64,000 bases of DNA from Shimia ponticola. GTDB taxonomy: Bacteria; Pseudomonadota; Alphaproteobacteria; Rhodobacterales; Rhodobacteraceae. Position 1 is the first letter of the stretch. Each line of letters begins with the position of its first letter. This document shows, one piece after another, positions 50,957 through 58,650 of this stretch. The notes under the pieces were generated by a model that worked only from the letters and a program-made list of their open reading frames with translations, was not told the DNA's origin and did not search any database. The stretch spans positions 1 through 64,000 of the forward strand of contig NZ_VCDK01000007.1 of assembly GCF_007995215.1 (NCBI RefSeq). Reading direction: 5' to 3'. Both the position numbers and the translations under genes were made by a program.

Positions 50957-51472
50957 ATGTCAAAGATTGCATCGCAAGCCGCTCGCGTCTGGAAATCGGC
51001 ACAGCTTTACATTGGGTTTCACCGGGATCGGGAGGGCCGGCAGCGCAGCGCGCCAAAGGTCTGGCCCCCGAAGGATGCGCGGGCCAGCATCCACGCCGAT
51101 CCGGACATCCAGGAAACCTTCCTGATGCTCAAGAGTGCCGATGGCGATGCCGATCAGGATGTGCAGATCAAGTTACGGCCCGACATGGTGGTGCTGCGCC
51201 GGGATTTCGACGGTGCCTGGGAGGGCATCATCGCGGATGCCCATTCCGTCGCCGTCAAGGTCGGCGGCGTGTCGATCCGCATCAATCCTGACGGTTCGAT
51301 CACGCGCGAGGACGGCGATAGCACCACATGGGTCGAGGCAGATGGCGGTGTCCTAAAGAAGACCGAGTTTGTCGAGGCCGCGGTTTCTTCCGATGGCATG
51401 GAAATGACGCGGCGGACACCGGACAACCTGACAGCCATTACCCCACGTGGCCTGTTATCAAAGGATCGGTAG
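50957..51472 (+). CDS. Hypothetical plasmid protein
   Basis: 171 aa, start after CAGGAGA. N-terminus basic (QAARVWKSAQLYIGFHRDREGRQRSAP); C-terminal half repetitive beta-strand pattern (VSIRINPDGSITREDGDSTTWVEADGGVLKKT), perhaps a small beta-solenoid. No family recognised. Lies with other plasmid genes of unknown role. Confidence 0.65.
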   Translation: MSKIASQAARVWKSAQLYIGFHRDREGRQRSAPKVWPPKDARASIHADPDIQETFLMLKSADGDADQDVQIKLRPDMVVLRRDFDGAWEGIIADAHSVAVKVGGVSIRINPDGSITREDGDSTTWVEADGGVLKKTEFVEAAVSSDGMEMTRRTPDNLTAITPRGLLSKDR

Positions 51473-52046
51473 GACTCTTCCAGTTTCGTTGTTGGTTGGC
51501 CCCTCGGCAGAGCCGACCGGGCTCTATGCTGCGCACGAAGCCAGCCAGGCTGTCTTCGCCCATGCGGGTGACGATCCCTAGGGCAGGCCGTTTTCATCGC
51601 CTCGCCTGAATGTCGTCCACCGTGTTTGGGCAGGACCTCTGCTCCCCGTCTGTCGGTCGTCCGAGGTCTGAATAAACAGCACCGCTCGTCTTTGGGAACA
51701 ACCCACTCATAGCGACCATTGGCCCGGATGCGTGCAAGAGGTGGTGCGTATCGCGCATCGCGCGGGATTTTGTTGAAGACCGCGTTTGATGTCGGCTGCG
51801 GGGATGGACCCCCGTCTCTCATGTCTCTGGGATCAGGGTGGTCTGAAGCCGTTGGAGCGTGTCGATCTGCCTTGTTTCTTTCCGATCTACGGGTTGCGGA
51901 TCTCGGCCGCTCGCGTGCCCGTCGCTTTGCTCCGGCAAGCAGAAAGACGGTTTCCACCCTCCAGGGCGGAGCCTCCGAATTTCCACTTGCGCGATCTGCC
52001 TTGGTCGATCCGCCGGGTCACCCGCATCGAAACAAGGAGATCGACA

Positions 52047-52262
52047 ATGTCCAACAAGATGTTCACCCTCACCGTTCCCGTCACCTTCAAGAAAGACGGC
52101 AAGGATCAAACCAGCTTCCGCCGCGTCGGCGCGGTCTTCGAGAACACCCGCGAGAATGGCGAGACCGTGCTGTCCATCAAGCTCGACTTCCCGGTTGCGG
52201 TCACCGAGTTGGTCGCCTTCCCGCCCAAGGCGGACGGCGATGATGGCCAGGTCACGGAATAA
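52047..52262 (+). CDS. Small hypothetical plasmid protein
   Basis: 71 aa after AAGGAGA. MSNKMFTLTVPVTFKKDGKDQTSF, RRVGAVFENTRENGETVLSIKLDFPV and VTELVAFPPK suggest an all-beta, OB-like fold as in DUF736-type plasmid proteins, though it is not a clear member. The preceding 51473-52046 holds no gene I can support. Confidence 0.65.
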   Translation: MSNKMFTLTVPVTFKKDGKDQTSFRRVGAVFENTRENGETVLSIKLDFPVAVTELVAFPPKADGDDGQVTE

Positions 52263-52411
52263 GACCATATCGAGCAGAGGGGCGGCAGAGATGCCGCCCT
52301 CACGCTGGTTCGTGACACCAGAGCGAGGCTTCCGGGCAGCTCGCCGCGTACAGTCAGAAAGGGCAGGCTGTTGGCCATCACCGGCATCAGAGCTTGCAAA
52401 ACGGCCTGCGA

Positions 52412-52441
52412 AGTAATACCTGATTGAATGAAGGTATTACT
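52412..52441. promoter_or_regulatory. Operator of the VapBC module
   Basis: Perfect 9-bp inverted repeat AGTAATACC / GGTATTACT with a 12-base spacer, just before the antitoxin start. Fits autoregulation by the toxin-antitoxin complex. Confidence 0.65.
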
Positions 52442-52451
52442 GGAGGCGCAC

Positions 52452-52685
52452 GTGCCAACGACGCTCACAACCAAAGGCCAGGTTACGATCCCGAAAGCCG
52501 TTCGCGACTTTTTGGGACTTAAGGCGGGCAGCAAGGTAACCTTCCATCGTACGAAGGATGGCCGGGTCGAGATTGTTCCTGAGGATAAGACTGCGCCGGT
52601 CTCGCGCTTTGGCGCCCTTCGCGGCCATGCGCGAACAGAGCTCAGCACCGACGATATCATGGCGCTGACGCGGGGCGACGGGTGA
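52452..52685 (+). CDS. vapB: AbrB-family antitoxin (VapB-like)
   Basis: 77 aa from GTG with GGAGG 5 bases before it; the ATG at 52428 lies inside the palindromic operator and is less likely. Swapped-hairpin AbrB domain TTKGQVTIPKAVRDFLGLKAGSKVTFH, then a toxin-binding tail. Neutralises the PIN toxin whose gene overlaps its stop by 4 bp. Confidence 0.85.
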   Translation: MPTTLTTKGQVTIPKAVRDFLGLKAGSKVTFHRTKDGRVEIVPEDKTAPVSRFGALRGHARTELSTDDIMALTRGDG

Positions 52686-53083
52686 TCTTCGTCGACACGA
52701 ATGTCCTTCTTGATGTTGTGACGGATGACGAGACCTTCGCTGAATGGTCCATTGCGCAATTGGAAGCCGCCGCGCTGCAAGGCGATCTCCTCATCAATGA
52801 CAGTGTCTATGCCGAGCTCTCTGTTGGCTATCGCGAGAAGGAACGGCTCGATGCCTTCATCGAGGCCGCTGGGCTCCGCCACGAAATGATGCCAAAAGAT
52901 GCCCTGTTCCTGGCAGGGAAAGCCTTCTCCTCCTATCGGCGGTCCAAGGGGACGAAGAAGAATGTTCTGCCTGATTTTTTCATCGGTGCACATGCGACGG
53001 TGCTGTCCGTGCCCCTGCTCACGCGGGATGCGCGGCGGTACCGGACCTATTTTCCGTCCCTGGAACTGATCTGCCCGGAATAA
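52682..53083 (+). CDS. vapC: PIN-domain toxin VapC
   Basis: 133 aa from GTG. PIN acidic residues: FVDTNVLLD (Asp4), NDSVYAELSVG (Glu), LPDFFIGAHA (Asp) and LLTRDARRYRTYFP (Asp). Mg-dependent ribonuclease that cuts RNA, typically tRNA or rRNA. Post-segregational stabiliser of the plasmid. Confidence 0.9.
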   Translation: MIFVDTNVLLDVVTDDETFAEWSIAQLEAAALQGDLLINDSVYAELSVGYREKERLDAFIEAAGLRHEMMPKDALFLAGKAFSSYRRSKGTKKNVLPDFFIGAHATVLSVPLLTRDARRYRTYFPSLELICPE

Positions 53084-53212
53084 GTTCGTTGTTGGGGGCA
53101 AATCGAGACACGCACCACGTGATTCCTCCGCTGCGCTTGCTTCCTACGACTTAAGCCAATCGGGTGTTGGCGAATTTCCGCTATGCCGGCAGCGGTTCGA
53201 TTGTTAACCTGT

Positions 53213-53228
53213 CAATATTATAATATTG
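53213..53228. promoter_or_regulatory. AT-rich palindrome, copy 2 (before ssb)
   Basis: CAATATTATAATATTG, a perfect 16-bp palindrome 52 bp before the ssb gene, with a TATAAT core. Same element as at 44637 and 58004. Confidence 0.6.
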
Positions 53229-53280
53229 TTTAGAAAGCGAATACTCACTCGGGGCAGCCAGTCCCTCACAGGAGACAGTC

Positions 53281-53628
53281 ATGCGCACATTTGCGGAATT
53301 TCAGATTCTCGGCCGGGTCGGCAAGGTCAAGGAAGTTGGCAAGACCGTGCGGATCACGATCGCTGCCGAATACGGGCGCAAGGATGATCGGGGCGATTTC
53401 CAGGCCAATCCCTACTGGAATGAGGTGACGATCTTCAATCCCAACGTGATGAAATGGGCGCTCGAGAATGTCGCTCCCGGTGATCTGGTGAATGCCCGTG
53501 GGACACTTCGTCAGTCGCAATGGGAAAACCAGGATGGCGGAACCGAATACGGTGTGACCATGGCCGCCGAGGACTTCGACAATCTCACGCTTGCAGTGAA
53601 GAAGTCGATGGAACGCGCCGCTGCGTAG
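53281..53628 (+). CDS. ssb: Single-stranded DNA-binding protein (plasmid type)
   Basis: 115 aa. OB-fold of SSB: FQILGRVGKVKEVGKTVRITIAAEYG, NPYWNEVTIFNPNVMKWALENVAPGDLVNARGTL and the aromatic YGVTMAAEDFDNLT. It lacks the long acidic C-terminal tail of chromosomal SSB, as usual for plasmid copies that protect transferred single strands. Confidence 0.85.
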   Translation: MRTFAEFQILGRVGKVKEVGKTVRITIAAEYGRKDDRGDFQANPYWNEVTIFNPNVMKWALENVAPGDLVNARGTLRQSQWENQDGGTEYGVTMAAEDFDNLTLAVKKSMERAAA

Positions 53629-53650
53629 ACGTCATGTGGGCGCCTGTCCT

Positions 53651-53664
53651 ACAACAAATGTTGT
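53651..53664. promoter_or_regulatory. Operator of the ParDE-like module
   Basis: ACAACA-AA-TGTTGT dyad 31 bp before the antitoxin start, the form bound by ribbon-helix-helix antitoxins. Confidence 0.6.
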
Positions 53665-53695
53665 TTTGTGGGTCAGGAGGGTCTATGTTGAGCCC

Positions 53696-53962
53696 ATGCC
53701 ACGTCTCTCAATCGACATCACCCCGGAAGAGCATCAGAAGCTCAAAGCCATTGCAGCGCTCAAAGGTCAGAGCATCAAGGACTATGTCCTGGCGCGTACC
53801 CTTGACGATGCGCCAGCCTTGGAGGGAATGACCGAAGGCGAAGCCTTCGAAGCGCTGGCAAATTTTCTTCAGCCGCGGATTGAGCAGGCGCGCAGGGGTG
53901 AGCTCTCTGACAAGTCCATTGATGACATCAAGCGCGAGGCGCGGGCGCAGGCCGGGCAGTAG
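53696..53962 (+). CDS. Ribbon-helix-helix antitoxin, ParD-like
   Basis: 88 aa. N-terminal RHH (MPRLSIDITPEEHQKLKAIAALKGQSIKDYVLARTL), then a toxin-binding C-terminus rich in charged helices. The start MPRLSID matches family length; upstream frame is the promoter region. 6 bp before the toxin gene. Confidence 0.85.
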   Translation: MPRLSIDITPEEHQKLKAIAALKGQSIKDYVLARTLDDAPALEGMTEGEAFEALANFLQPRIEQARRGELSDKSIDDIKREARAQAGQ

Positions 53963-53968
53963 TTCCGG

Positions 53969-54268
53969 ATGGCACACTACGATCTCACGCGCGCCGCGGA
54001 AGAGGATCTCCGAGGTATCTGGCACTACACGCACGAGACATGGGGCGCGGCACAAGCCGACACATATCTCGACCGGATCAAACGGTGTTGTGAAGCAATT
54101 GCTGCAGGGCGGGCGCTCTCCAAGTCTTTCCAAGAGTTGCCGTCGGACCTGCACATCCATCGATGTGAACACCACTACATTGCTTGGATTGCGGGCGACC
54201 GTCCCGTCGTTATCGCCGTTCTGCACGAACGAATGGATTTTGTGCGCCGCCTCAAATCGCGTTTGTAA
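53969..54268 (+). CDS. parE: RelE/ParE-family toxin
   Basis: 99 aa. ParE features: YDLTRAAEEDLRGIWHYTHETWG, ADTYLDRIKRCCEAIA, HHYIAWIAGDRPVVIAVLHERMDFVRRL. ParE toxins inhibit DNA gyrase. Second toxin-antitoxin pair of the plasmid. The following 54269-54545 has no gene. Confidence 0.87.
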   Translation: MAHYDLTRAAEEDLRGIWHYTHETWGAAQADTYLDRIKRCCEAIAAGRALSKSFQELPSDLHIHRCEHHYIAWIAGDRPVVIAVLHERMDFVRRLKSRL

Positions 54269-54545
54269 GACTGATTTACAGCCCAACTGTGGGACCGAAG
54301 ATTCTCTTCGAATCCTTTAAGTGAAAACAGTTTCAGGGGGAGGCGCGGCCTCCCCCTCGGACCAGACGCCAAAATGGGGTCTCCCCAACATCGGTCACGG
54401 CTCTGCCGCGCTGCGATGCCGGGCGATCCCCCTCCCCATTTTCGATCTGGTCTCGCCCCCTCCGCACTCGCCGTGAGCAGGTTTGCAGGACAGCCGCGAC
54501 AGGCGCGGTGCCTGAAACCCGCATTCAGGATGAGGAGCGAGAGAC

Positions 54546-55454
54546 ATGGCCAAGATCGACATCAAACAGCATGTGACGGACACGATCATTTCCGAGATCG
54601 AGAAGGGAACGCCGCCGTGGCGGAAGCCGTGGACCGGGGACGCCACCGGTGCCGCCCTGCCCTTGCGTCATGATGGCACCGCCTATCGGGGGGTGAATGT
54701 CCTGATGCTCTGGGCCACGTCTCACATCAAAGGCTATGCGTCGGCCCGGTGGATGACATATCGACAGGCGCTTGCGCTCGGGGCGTGTGTGCGCAAAGGC
54801 GAGAAGGCCACGCGGTCGGTTTTCTATGGAACCTTCGAGAAAGAGATCGACGGCGAGAATGAGCCGCAAACCAGCCGCTACGCCAAGTGCAACAACGTCT
54901 TTAACGCCGATCAGATCGAGGGCTTGCCCGAAGACTATTACGTCCGCCCTGCCCCGCCCCGTGATCTTGGCACCGAACCGGTGCCTGAGCTGGACGCCTT
55001 CTTTGCCGCCGCGGGCGCGACAGTTATCACGAGCGAGACACCGAAGGCCTACTATGCGCCGGGTCCGGACCATATTCACATGCCCCCGATTGGCACTTTC
55101 TTCGATGCGAGCGGGTATTACGGGACTTTGGGACATGAGACCGTTCACTGGACCGGGAGTGTATCGCGGCTCGACCGGATCAAGCGTTTCGAAGACCGCG
55201 CCGGATATGCGTTCGAGGAACTGATCGCAGAGATCGGCGCGTGTTTTCTGGCTGTTCAACTGGGGGTCGCGCCCGCCTTCGATCAAAGCGCCGCTTACAT
55301 CGAAGGATGGTTGCAAGCGCTGAGATCGGACAAGGGGCTGATCTTCAAGGCCGCTGCAGAGGCGCAGAAAGCAGTGGATTTCATTAACGCGCGCGTTGAG
55401 GAGCAACAGCAGGCGGCTTCCCTCGCTCTTTCTGTCGCTTGCCATTGGAGGTGA
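54546..55454 (+). CDS. ArdC-like antirestriction/zincin metallopeptidase protein
   Basis: 302 aa. N-terminal ssDNA-binding domain of the ArdC type (ITDTIISEIEKGTPPWRKPW-like start, YRGVNVLMLW, WMTYRQALALGACVRKGEKAT) and a C-terminal zincin domain with HETVHWTG (HExxH) and the downstream glutamate segment FEELIAEIGACFL. ArdC proteins enter with transferred DNA and shield it from restriction. Position near transfer genes fits. Confidence 0.88.
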   Translation: MAKIDIKQHVTDTIISEIEKGTPPWRKPWTGDATGAALPLRHDGTAYRGVNVLMLWATSHIKGYASARWMTYRQALALGACVRKGEKATRSVFYGTFEKEIDGENEPQTSRYAKCNNVFNADQIEGLPEDYYVRPAPPRDLGTEPVPELDAFFAAAGATVITSETPKAYYAPGPDHIHMPPIGTFFDASGYYGTLGHETVHWTGSVSRLDRIKRFEDRAGYAFEELIAEIGACFLAVQLGVAPAFDQSAAYIEGWLQALRSDKGLIFKAAAEAQKAVDFINARVEEQQQAASLALSVACHWR

Positions 55455-55511
55455 CACGGCAGCGGGCAGCGCCGCCGCCCCCTACCCCGCCTGGCGCGTC
55501 GGGCGATGACC

Positions 55512-55694
55512 CTACACAAGTGGCAGCTCTTCCGGCGGTATGTCCTCGTATCGCACATCGAGTTTCGGACCGTCGCACCACATGGGCTCGAGGTCGCCAG
55601 TGTTCCATTCATAGAGCCAGCCAACATGTGCGCCGGTCTCTTGATCGATGATCTTCTTGATGGGCTGCGCTTCAGATCTTCTGCTGTCCTTCAT
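55512..55694 (-). CDS. Small protein, paralog of the 44087 protein
   Basis: 60 aa: MKDSRRSEAQPIKKIIDQETG, then VGWLYEWNTGDLEPMWCDGPKLD shared with the 44087 protein, then a Pro/Glu-rich tail. Unknown function; two members on one plasmid, both beside transfer-related genes. The adjacent 55695-55945 shows nothing further. Confidence 0.6.
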   Translation of the reverse strand: MKDSRRSEAQPIKKIIDQETGAHVGWLYEWNTGDLEPMWCDGPKLDVRYEDIPPEELPLV

Positions 55695-55945
55695 CGCTGT
55701 CTCTCAAGGTTGGCTGCACGCGCAGTGTTTTCCCTCCCCGCATCAGAAATCGTGACAGGGTAAGCTGCTGCTTACCCGCGAGTATGCGCGGAGCTTGAGA
55801 GGATGGGGGTGAAACCAAATCGACAAGAGTGGTGCGGGCGGAGGCGCAGCCGACAACACGGTCTTGTCTATTTTGTTTCAGGGGGAAGGAAGTCGAAACT
55901 CCTTCCCCCTCAAGACAAAAATCGCGGCGCGGCGATGCCGCGCCT

Positions 55946-56572
55946 TCAGGAATACTGCTTGCGGAGTTCCTTGATGAGGCTTGTAAGTTCCGACCAGAAC
56001 ACAGGTTCCAGTTGGCCCTGGATCACGGCTGCGTCCGAGCGCAGGCGGAGCGGGTCAGCCTGATCCCGCAGCTTGTCGAGAACCTGGGCGTTGAGTGTTT
56101 TCATGGTCCGAAAGCTCATATTGCTTGGAAGACGCTCGGCGTCGTCCGGGGCCACGTATTTCGATTTGAGTTCGAACTTGTCGATCGCGCGCTTGCCGGC
56201 AAGGCGCACAACGTCGGAAGCCGGCAGACCGGCGGCTTCCAGAGCGTCCAATCCTGGGCCGTGGTCTTTTTTCGGGGCGGCGCGAACATGTACGGCACGG
56301 GTCTCGGGCTTCTTTGGTGCCCTTGGTTTGGCTGAAGGCTTCGTCTCGGACCTGGCCTTGGTTGCAGTGCTTGCTGGTTTGGCGACAGGCTTCGTGGTCG
56401 GGGCCTGTTTTTCTGCAGTAGGCGTTGGGTCCGTCGCGGGTGCAGGTGCAGGCTTCGCGTCCTGCACTGGGTCTGGTTTGGATGCGGGTTCGGCGGGTTT
56501 CGGTTTGTCTCCGAACTGTTTGCTGTAGACCGGGTCGTCGCCGAGGAGTGAGGTGATTTTCTTGCGCGCCAT
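55946..56572 (-). CDS. VirC2-like protein with Ala/Pro-rich linker
   Basis: 208 aa. Residues ~20-100 are a low-complexity Pro/Ala/Lys/Thr linker; the C-terminal ~85 residues are ordered (LPSNMSFRTMKTLNAQVLDKLRDQADPLRLRSDAAVIQGQLEPVFW). The layout linker plus C-terminal DNA-binding-like domain, and the gene position directly after a VirC1-like ATPase, recall VirC2 of Ti plasmids, which helps the relaxosome at the border. Homology is weak; call is from layout. Confidence 0.5.
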   Translation of the reverse strand: MARKKITSLLGDDPVYSKQFGDKPKPAEPASKPDPVQDAKPAPAPATDPTPTAEKQAPTTKPVAKPASTATKARSETKPSAKPRAPKKPETRAVHVRAAPKKDHGPGLDALEAAGLPASDVVRLAGKRAIDKFELKSKYVAPDDAERLPSNMSFRTMKTLNAQVLDKLRDQADPLRLRSDAAVIQGQLEPVFWSELTSLIKELRKQYS

Positions 56573-57306
56573 TATTCAGCCTCCAGCACCAATGAGAGGA
56601 TTTCGCGCGCCTCATCGAGCGCCTCGTCGAAAAGGCGGGCATGGGTGCGCATGAGCGGGTTCGGGTCTTCGGTTCGCCATTTCGATATCTGGTGGAAGAG
56701 GCCCTCGCGATCGACATCGGCATGTTGTTTGCGATCCATGAAGAGCTCTTCAATGACCGGGAACTTTGCATTGGCTTCACGTGCCATGGCGCGCATGGCG
56801 TTCGAGGGATTCTTGTCGACGCGGGACAGCACGACAGTGAGTTTCGGGAGGACTGAGGGGTCTTCGGCGCGCTCAAAGAGGCCCTGATACCAATTGTAAG
56901 TGTCGGTAGCGATCCGCATGTCGGTGTCCGACAGCATCATCGGCAAGACGATGTGATCACTGTGGACGGCCAGTTCGTCGGCCCATTGGCCCCCTGCCCC
57001 CATCGTGTCGATGATTACGAAGTCGGCCGTGTCGTTTTCATAGGCGTCGTCGATGATCGCTTCGAGGTCGGAGGGACTTTCGATCCCGATGACCCGAAGG
57101 CCTGGGGCCGTCGATGCGACATCCGGGTTTTCCGTGGTGACGCTCTCCCACCAGCGGAAGAGCGCTTGCTGTGGGTCGGCATCTATGGCGATGCACCGTT
57201 TTCCGTCAGCGATGATGGCGCTCATCAAGGCGCGCGCGAGTGCTGTCTTTCCCGCACCGCCTTTTCGCGTCATGATCGCGATGACCTTCAACTGCTCGTT
57301 GGGCAT
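56572..57306 (-). CDS. VirC1/ParA-like ATPase
   Basis: 244 aa. Deviant Walker A KGGAGKTALARAL, Walker A-prime IDADPQQALFRWWE and Walker B ADFVIIDTMGAGG. The DADPQ-x-x-LFRWWE form matches VirC1, which recruits the relaxosome to the coupling protein at the cell pole, rather than segregation ParA. Overlaps the VirC2-like gene by one base. Divergent from the mob operon across a repeat-rich region. Confidence 0.8.
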   Translation of the reverse strand: MPNEQLKVIAIMTRKGGAGKTALARALMSAIIADGKRCIAIDADPQQALFRWWESVTTENPDVASTAPGLRVIGIESPSDLEAIIDDAYENDTADFVIIDTMGAGGQWADELAVHSDHIVLPMMLSDTDMRIATDTYNWYQGLFERAEDPSVLPKLTVVLSRVDKNPSNAMRAMAREANAKFPVIEELFMDRKQHADVDREGLFHQISKWRTEDPNPLMRTHARLFDEALDEAREILSLVLEAE

Positions 57307-57377
57307 GATCCTGCTTCCTCAAGGGTCTTCTTTATGATTTTGGATACGGTATATGCCAGAGAGGATGTTGCATCAAG

Positions 57378-57683
57378 GATAACTGATGCGGCATGTTGCA
57401 TTTGCCATAAATGATAGCTGATGTGGCATGACGCATGTCTGAAGCATGATGTGTGATATCGGATTTCCGATTTTGAATGGCCGACTTGGCGTTTCTGAGT
57501 GTGCATGTCCGATGTTGCAGCTCTGATATAGCATGTGTGATTTGCCATGAGCTGGAAAAGTGCGGGTTTTGGTGCTGTCCGGAGCATCGCACATGTCCTG
57601 GCAGACTGTTACGGGTCCATGTCACAATATTCGGCAAGAGATCGCCGCCGCCATTCGCGATATATGATTTGCCATAAATGATA
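57378..57683. repeat. Repeat-rich region upstream of the VirC1-like gene
   Basis: A GATAnCTGATGnGGCATGnnGCA unit occurs at 57378 and 57413 (35 bp apart); TTTGCCATAAATGATA occurs at 57401 and 57668, with TTTGCCATGAGCTG at 57541; many extra GCATG and GGCAT words lie between. May be a binding array for the VirC1/C2-like pair, a centromere, or part of oriT. Confidence 0.5.
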
Positions 57684-57791
57684 ATTCATATGCGATAACA
57701 CAGGTTGCATGTGCCATCGCTTTTGCCGAAATCCCGGCTCAAACCGGGGGTTCGATCTGATTGTTTCAGTTCAGGCGGCGCGTAGCGGGCG

Positions 57792-57829
57792 CCAGAGAGG
57801 GGCTACAGGTCGATAAAGACTCTCTGGTA
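57792..57829. repeat. Inverted repeat upstream of the mob operon
   Basis: CCAGAGAG / CTCTCTGG, perfect 8-bp arms about 20 bp apart, in the non-coding region before the mobilization genes. Could be an oriT arm or a regulatory hairpin. Confidence 0.4.
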
Positions 57830-57957
57830 GGGTAGGGGTGCCAAATCGGGCTAAAGGCGCTCAGCGCGCAATTTTATGAAAAGCGTTCTCCGGCCACGTG
57901 AGACTCTTGTGACAAAAGGAAGGAGCCCTCACGCTGACGCGTTCGGCGTGAAGCGGA

Positions 57958-58053
57958 ATACAGGCCATCTTTTCGTCATTCGCCAAAGAGCGTGTATTGA
58001 CTTCAATATTATAATATTAGACACTCCAGATGGCCTGTATGAGACTGGCAGGA
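57958..58053. other. Candidate oriT: 13-bp inverted repeat with border-like TGGCAGGA
   Basis: Perfect arms ATACAGGCCATCT (57958-57970) and AGATGGCCTGTAT (58028-58040) bracket the AATATTATAATATT palindrome; TGGCAGGA follows at 58046-58053. T-DNA borders begin TGGCAGGATATAT and VirD2 nicks the complementary TATCCTG|CCA; here the complement reads TTTCCTG|CCA. The relaxase encoded downstream is VirD2-like, so this is a fitting nic site. Confidence 0.5.
58004..58019. promoter_or_regulatory. AT-rich palindrome, copy 3 (before the mob operon)
   Basis: CAATATTATAATATTA containing the perfect 14-bp AATATTATAATATT, with TATAAT core and TTGACT just upstream. Third copy of the element seen at 44637 and 53213. 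Confidence 0.6.
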
Positions 58054-58074
58054 AATAGGGAGTGTATTTGCAGT

Positions 58075-58650
58075 ATGGCGTCACGGCGCAGATTGACCCC
58101 CGAAGAGCGTCAGGAGATCGTTCGAGAACGCCTGAAAGGTCTGACGCACGCGGCACTGGCTGCAAAGTTCGGTGTCAGTGAACGCACCGTTTATTACACG
58201 CTCCGGACTGAAAAAGACCGACGCCGGGACACGCGCGTTCGCACCAAACAGGTCAGTGTCACGCTCACGCCGGAGGAATTGCAAGGCTTTGACGAGGTGC
58301 TCACACGGCACGGAGTGTCCAGTCGGTCGGCGGGTGTTCGCCTTCTCATCCAGTCGGCAAACGGCGTCTTTCAACCCGACCAGCACCTCGCCGAGGAGCT
58401 CAAGTCGTTTCGCGCGGCGCTCAATCGCGTGGGCAACAACGTGACCCAGATTGCCAAGCGGCTGAATGAGGCGCGTGCCAAAGGGATCGCACCGGTCTTC
58501 GGGGACCCCAGCCTCACGCAGCTGCGGCTCCTGTCCGGGTTCGTTCTCGATTTCGCGGACCAGGTCGATGCGCTCGCCCGACGGCGGGTGAGCCAAGTGA
58601 CGCTTGAAGCCCACAGGGCACTGAAGGACTTCTCAGATGTCCCGGAGTGA
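58075..58650 (+). CDS. MobC-like relaxosome protein with N-terminal helix-turn-helix
   Basis: 191 aa. N-terminal HTH (LTPEERQEIVRERLKGLTHAALAAKFGVSERTVYYTL, resolvase/transposase type), then a MobC-type RHH region (KQVSVTLTPEELQGFDEVLTRHGV) and the MobC signature LNRVGNNVTQIAKRLNEARA. Accessory protein that binds oriT and helps the relaxase. The HTH extension suggests it also controls the operon. Overlaps the relaxase by 14 bp. Confidence 0.85.
   Translation: MASRRRLTPEERQEIVRERLKGLTHAALAAKFGVSERTVYYTLRTEKDRRRDTRVRTKQVSVTLTPEELQGFDEVLTRHGVSSRSAGVRLLIQSANGVFQPDQHLAEELKSFRAALNRVGNNVTQIAKRLNEARAKGIAPVFGDPSLTQLRLLSGFVLDFADQVDALARRRVSQVTLEAHRALKDFSDVPE

Noticed and set aside
51154-51957. 267-codon minus-strand frame over the gap 51473-52046
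   Set aside because: Half of it is antisense to the 50957 gene; Arg-rich with no motif or start signal. A remnant of a real gene in 51480-51850 cannot be excluded.
57378-57683. CRISPR array
   Set aside because: Repeats are few, irregularly spaced and degenerate, with no uniform spacers and no cas genes.
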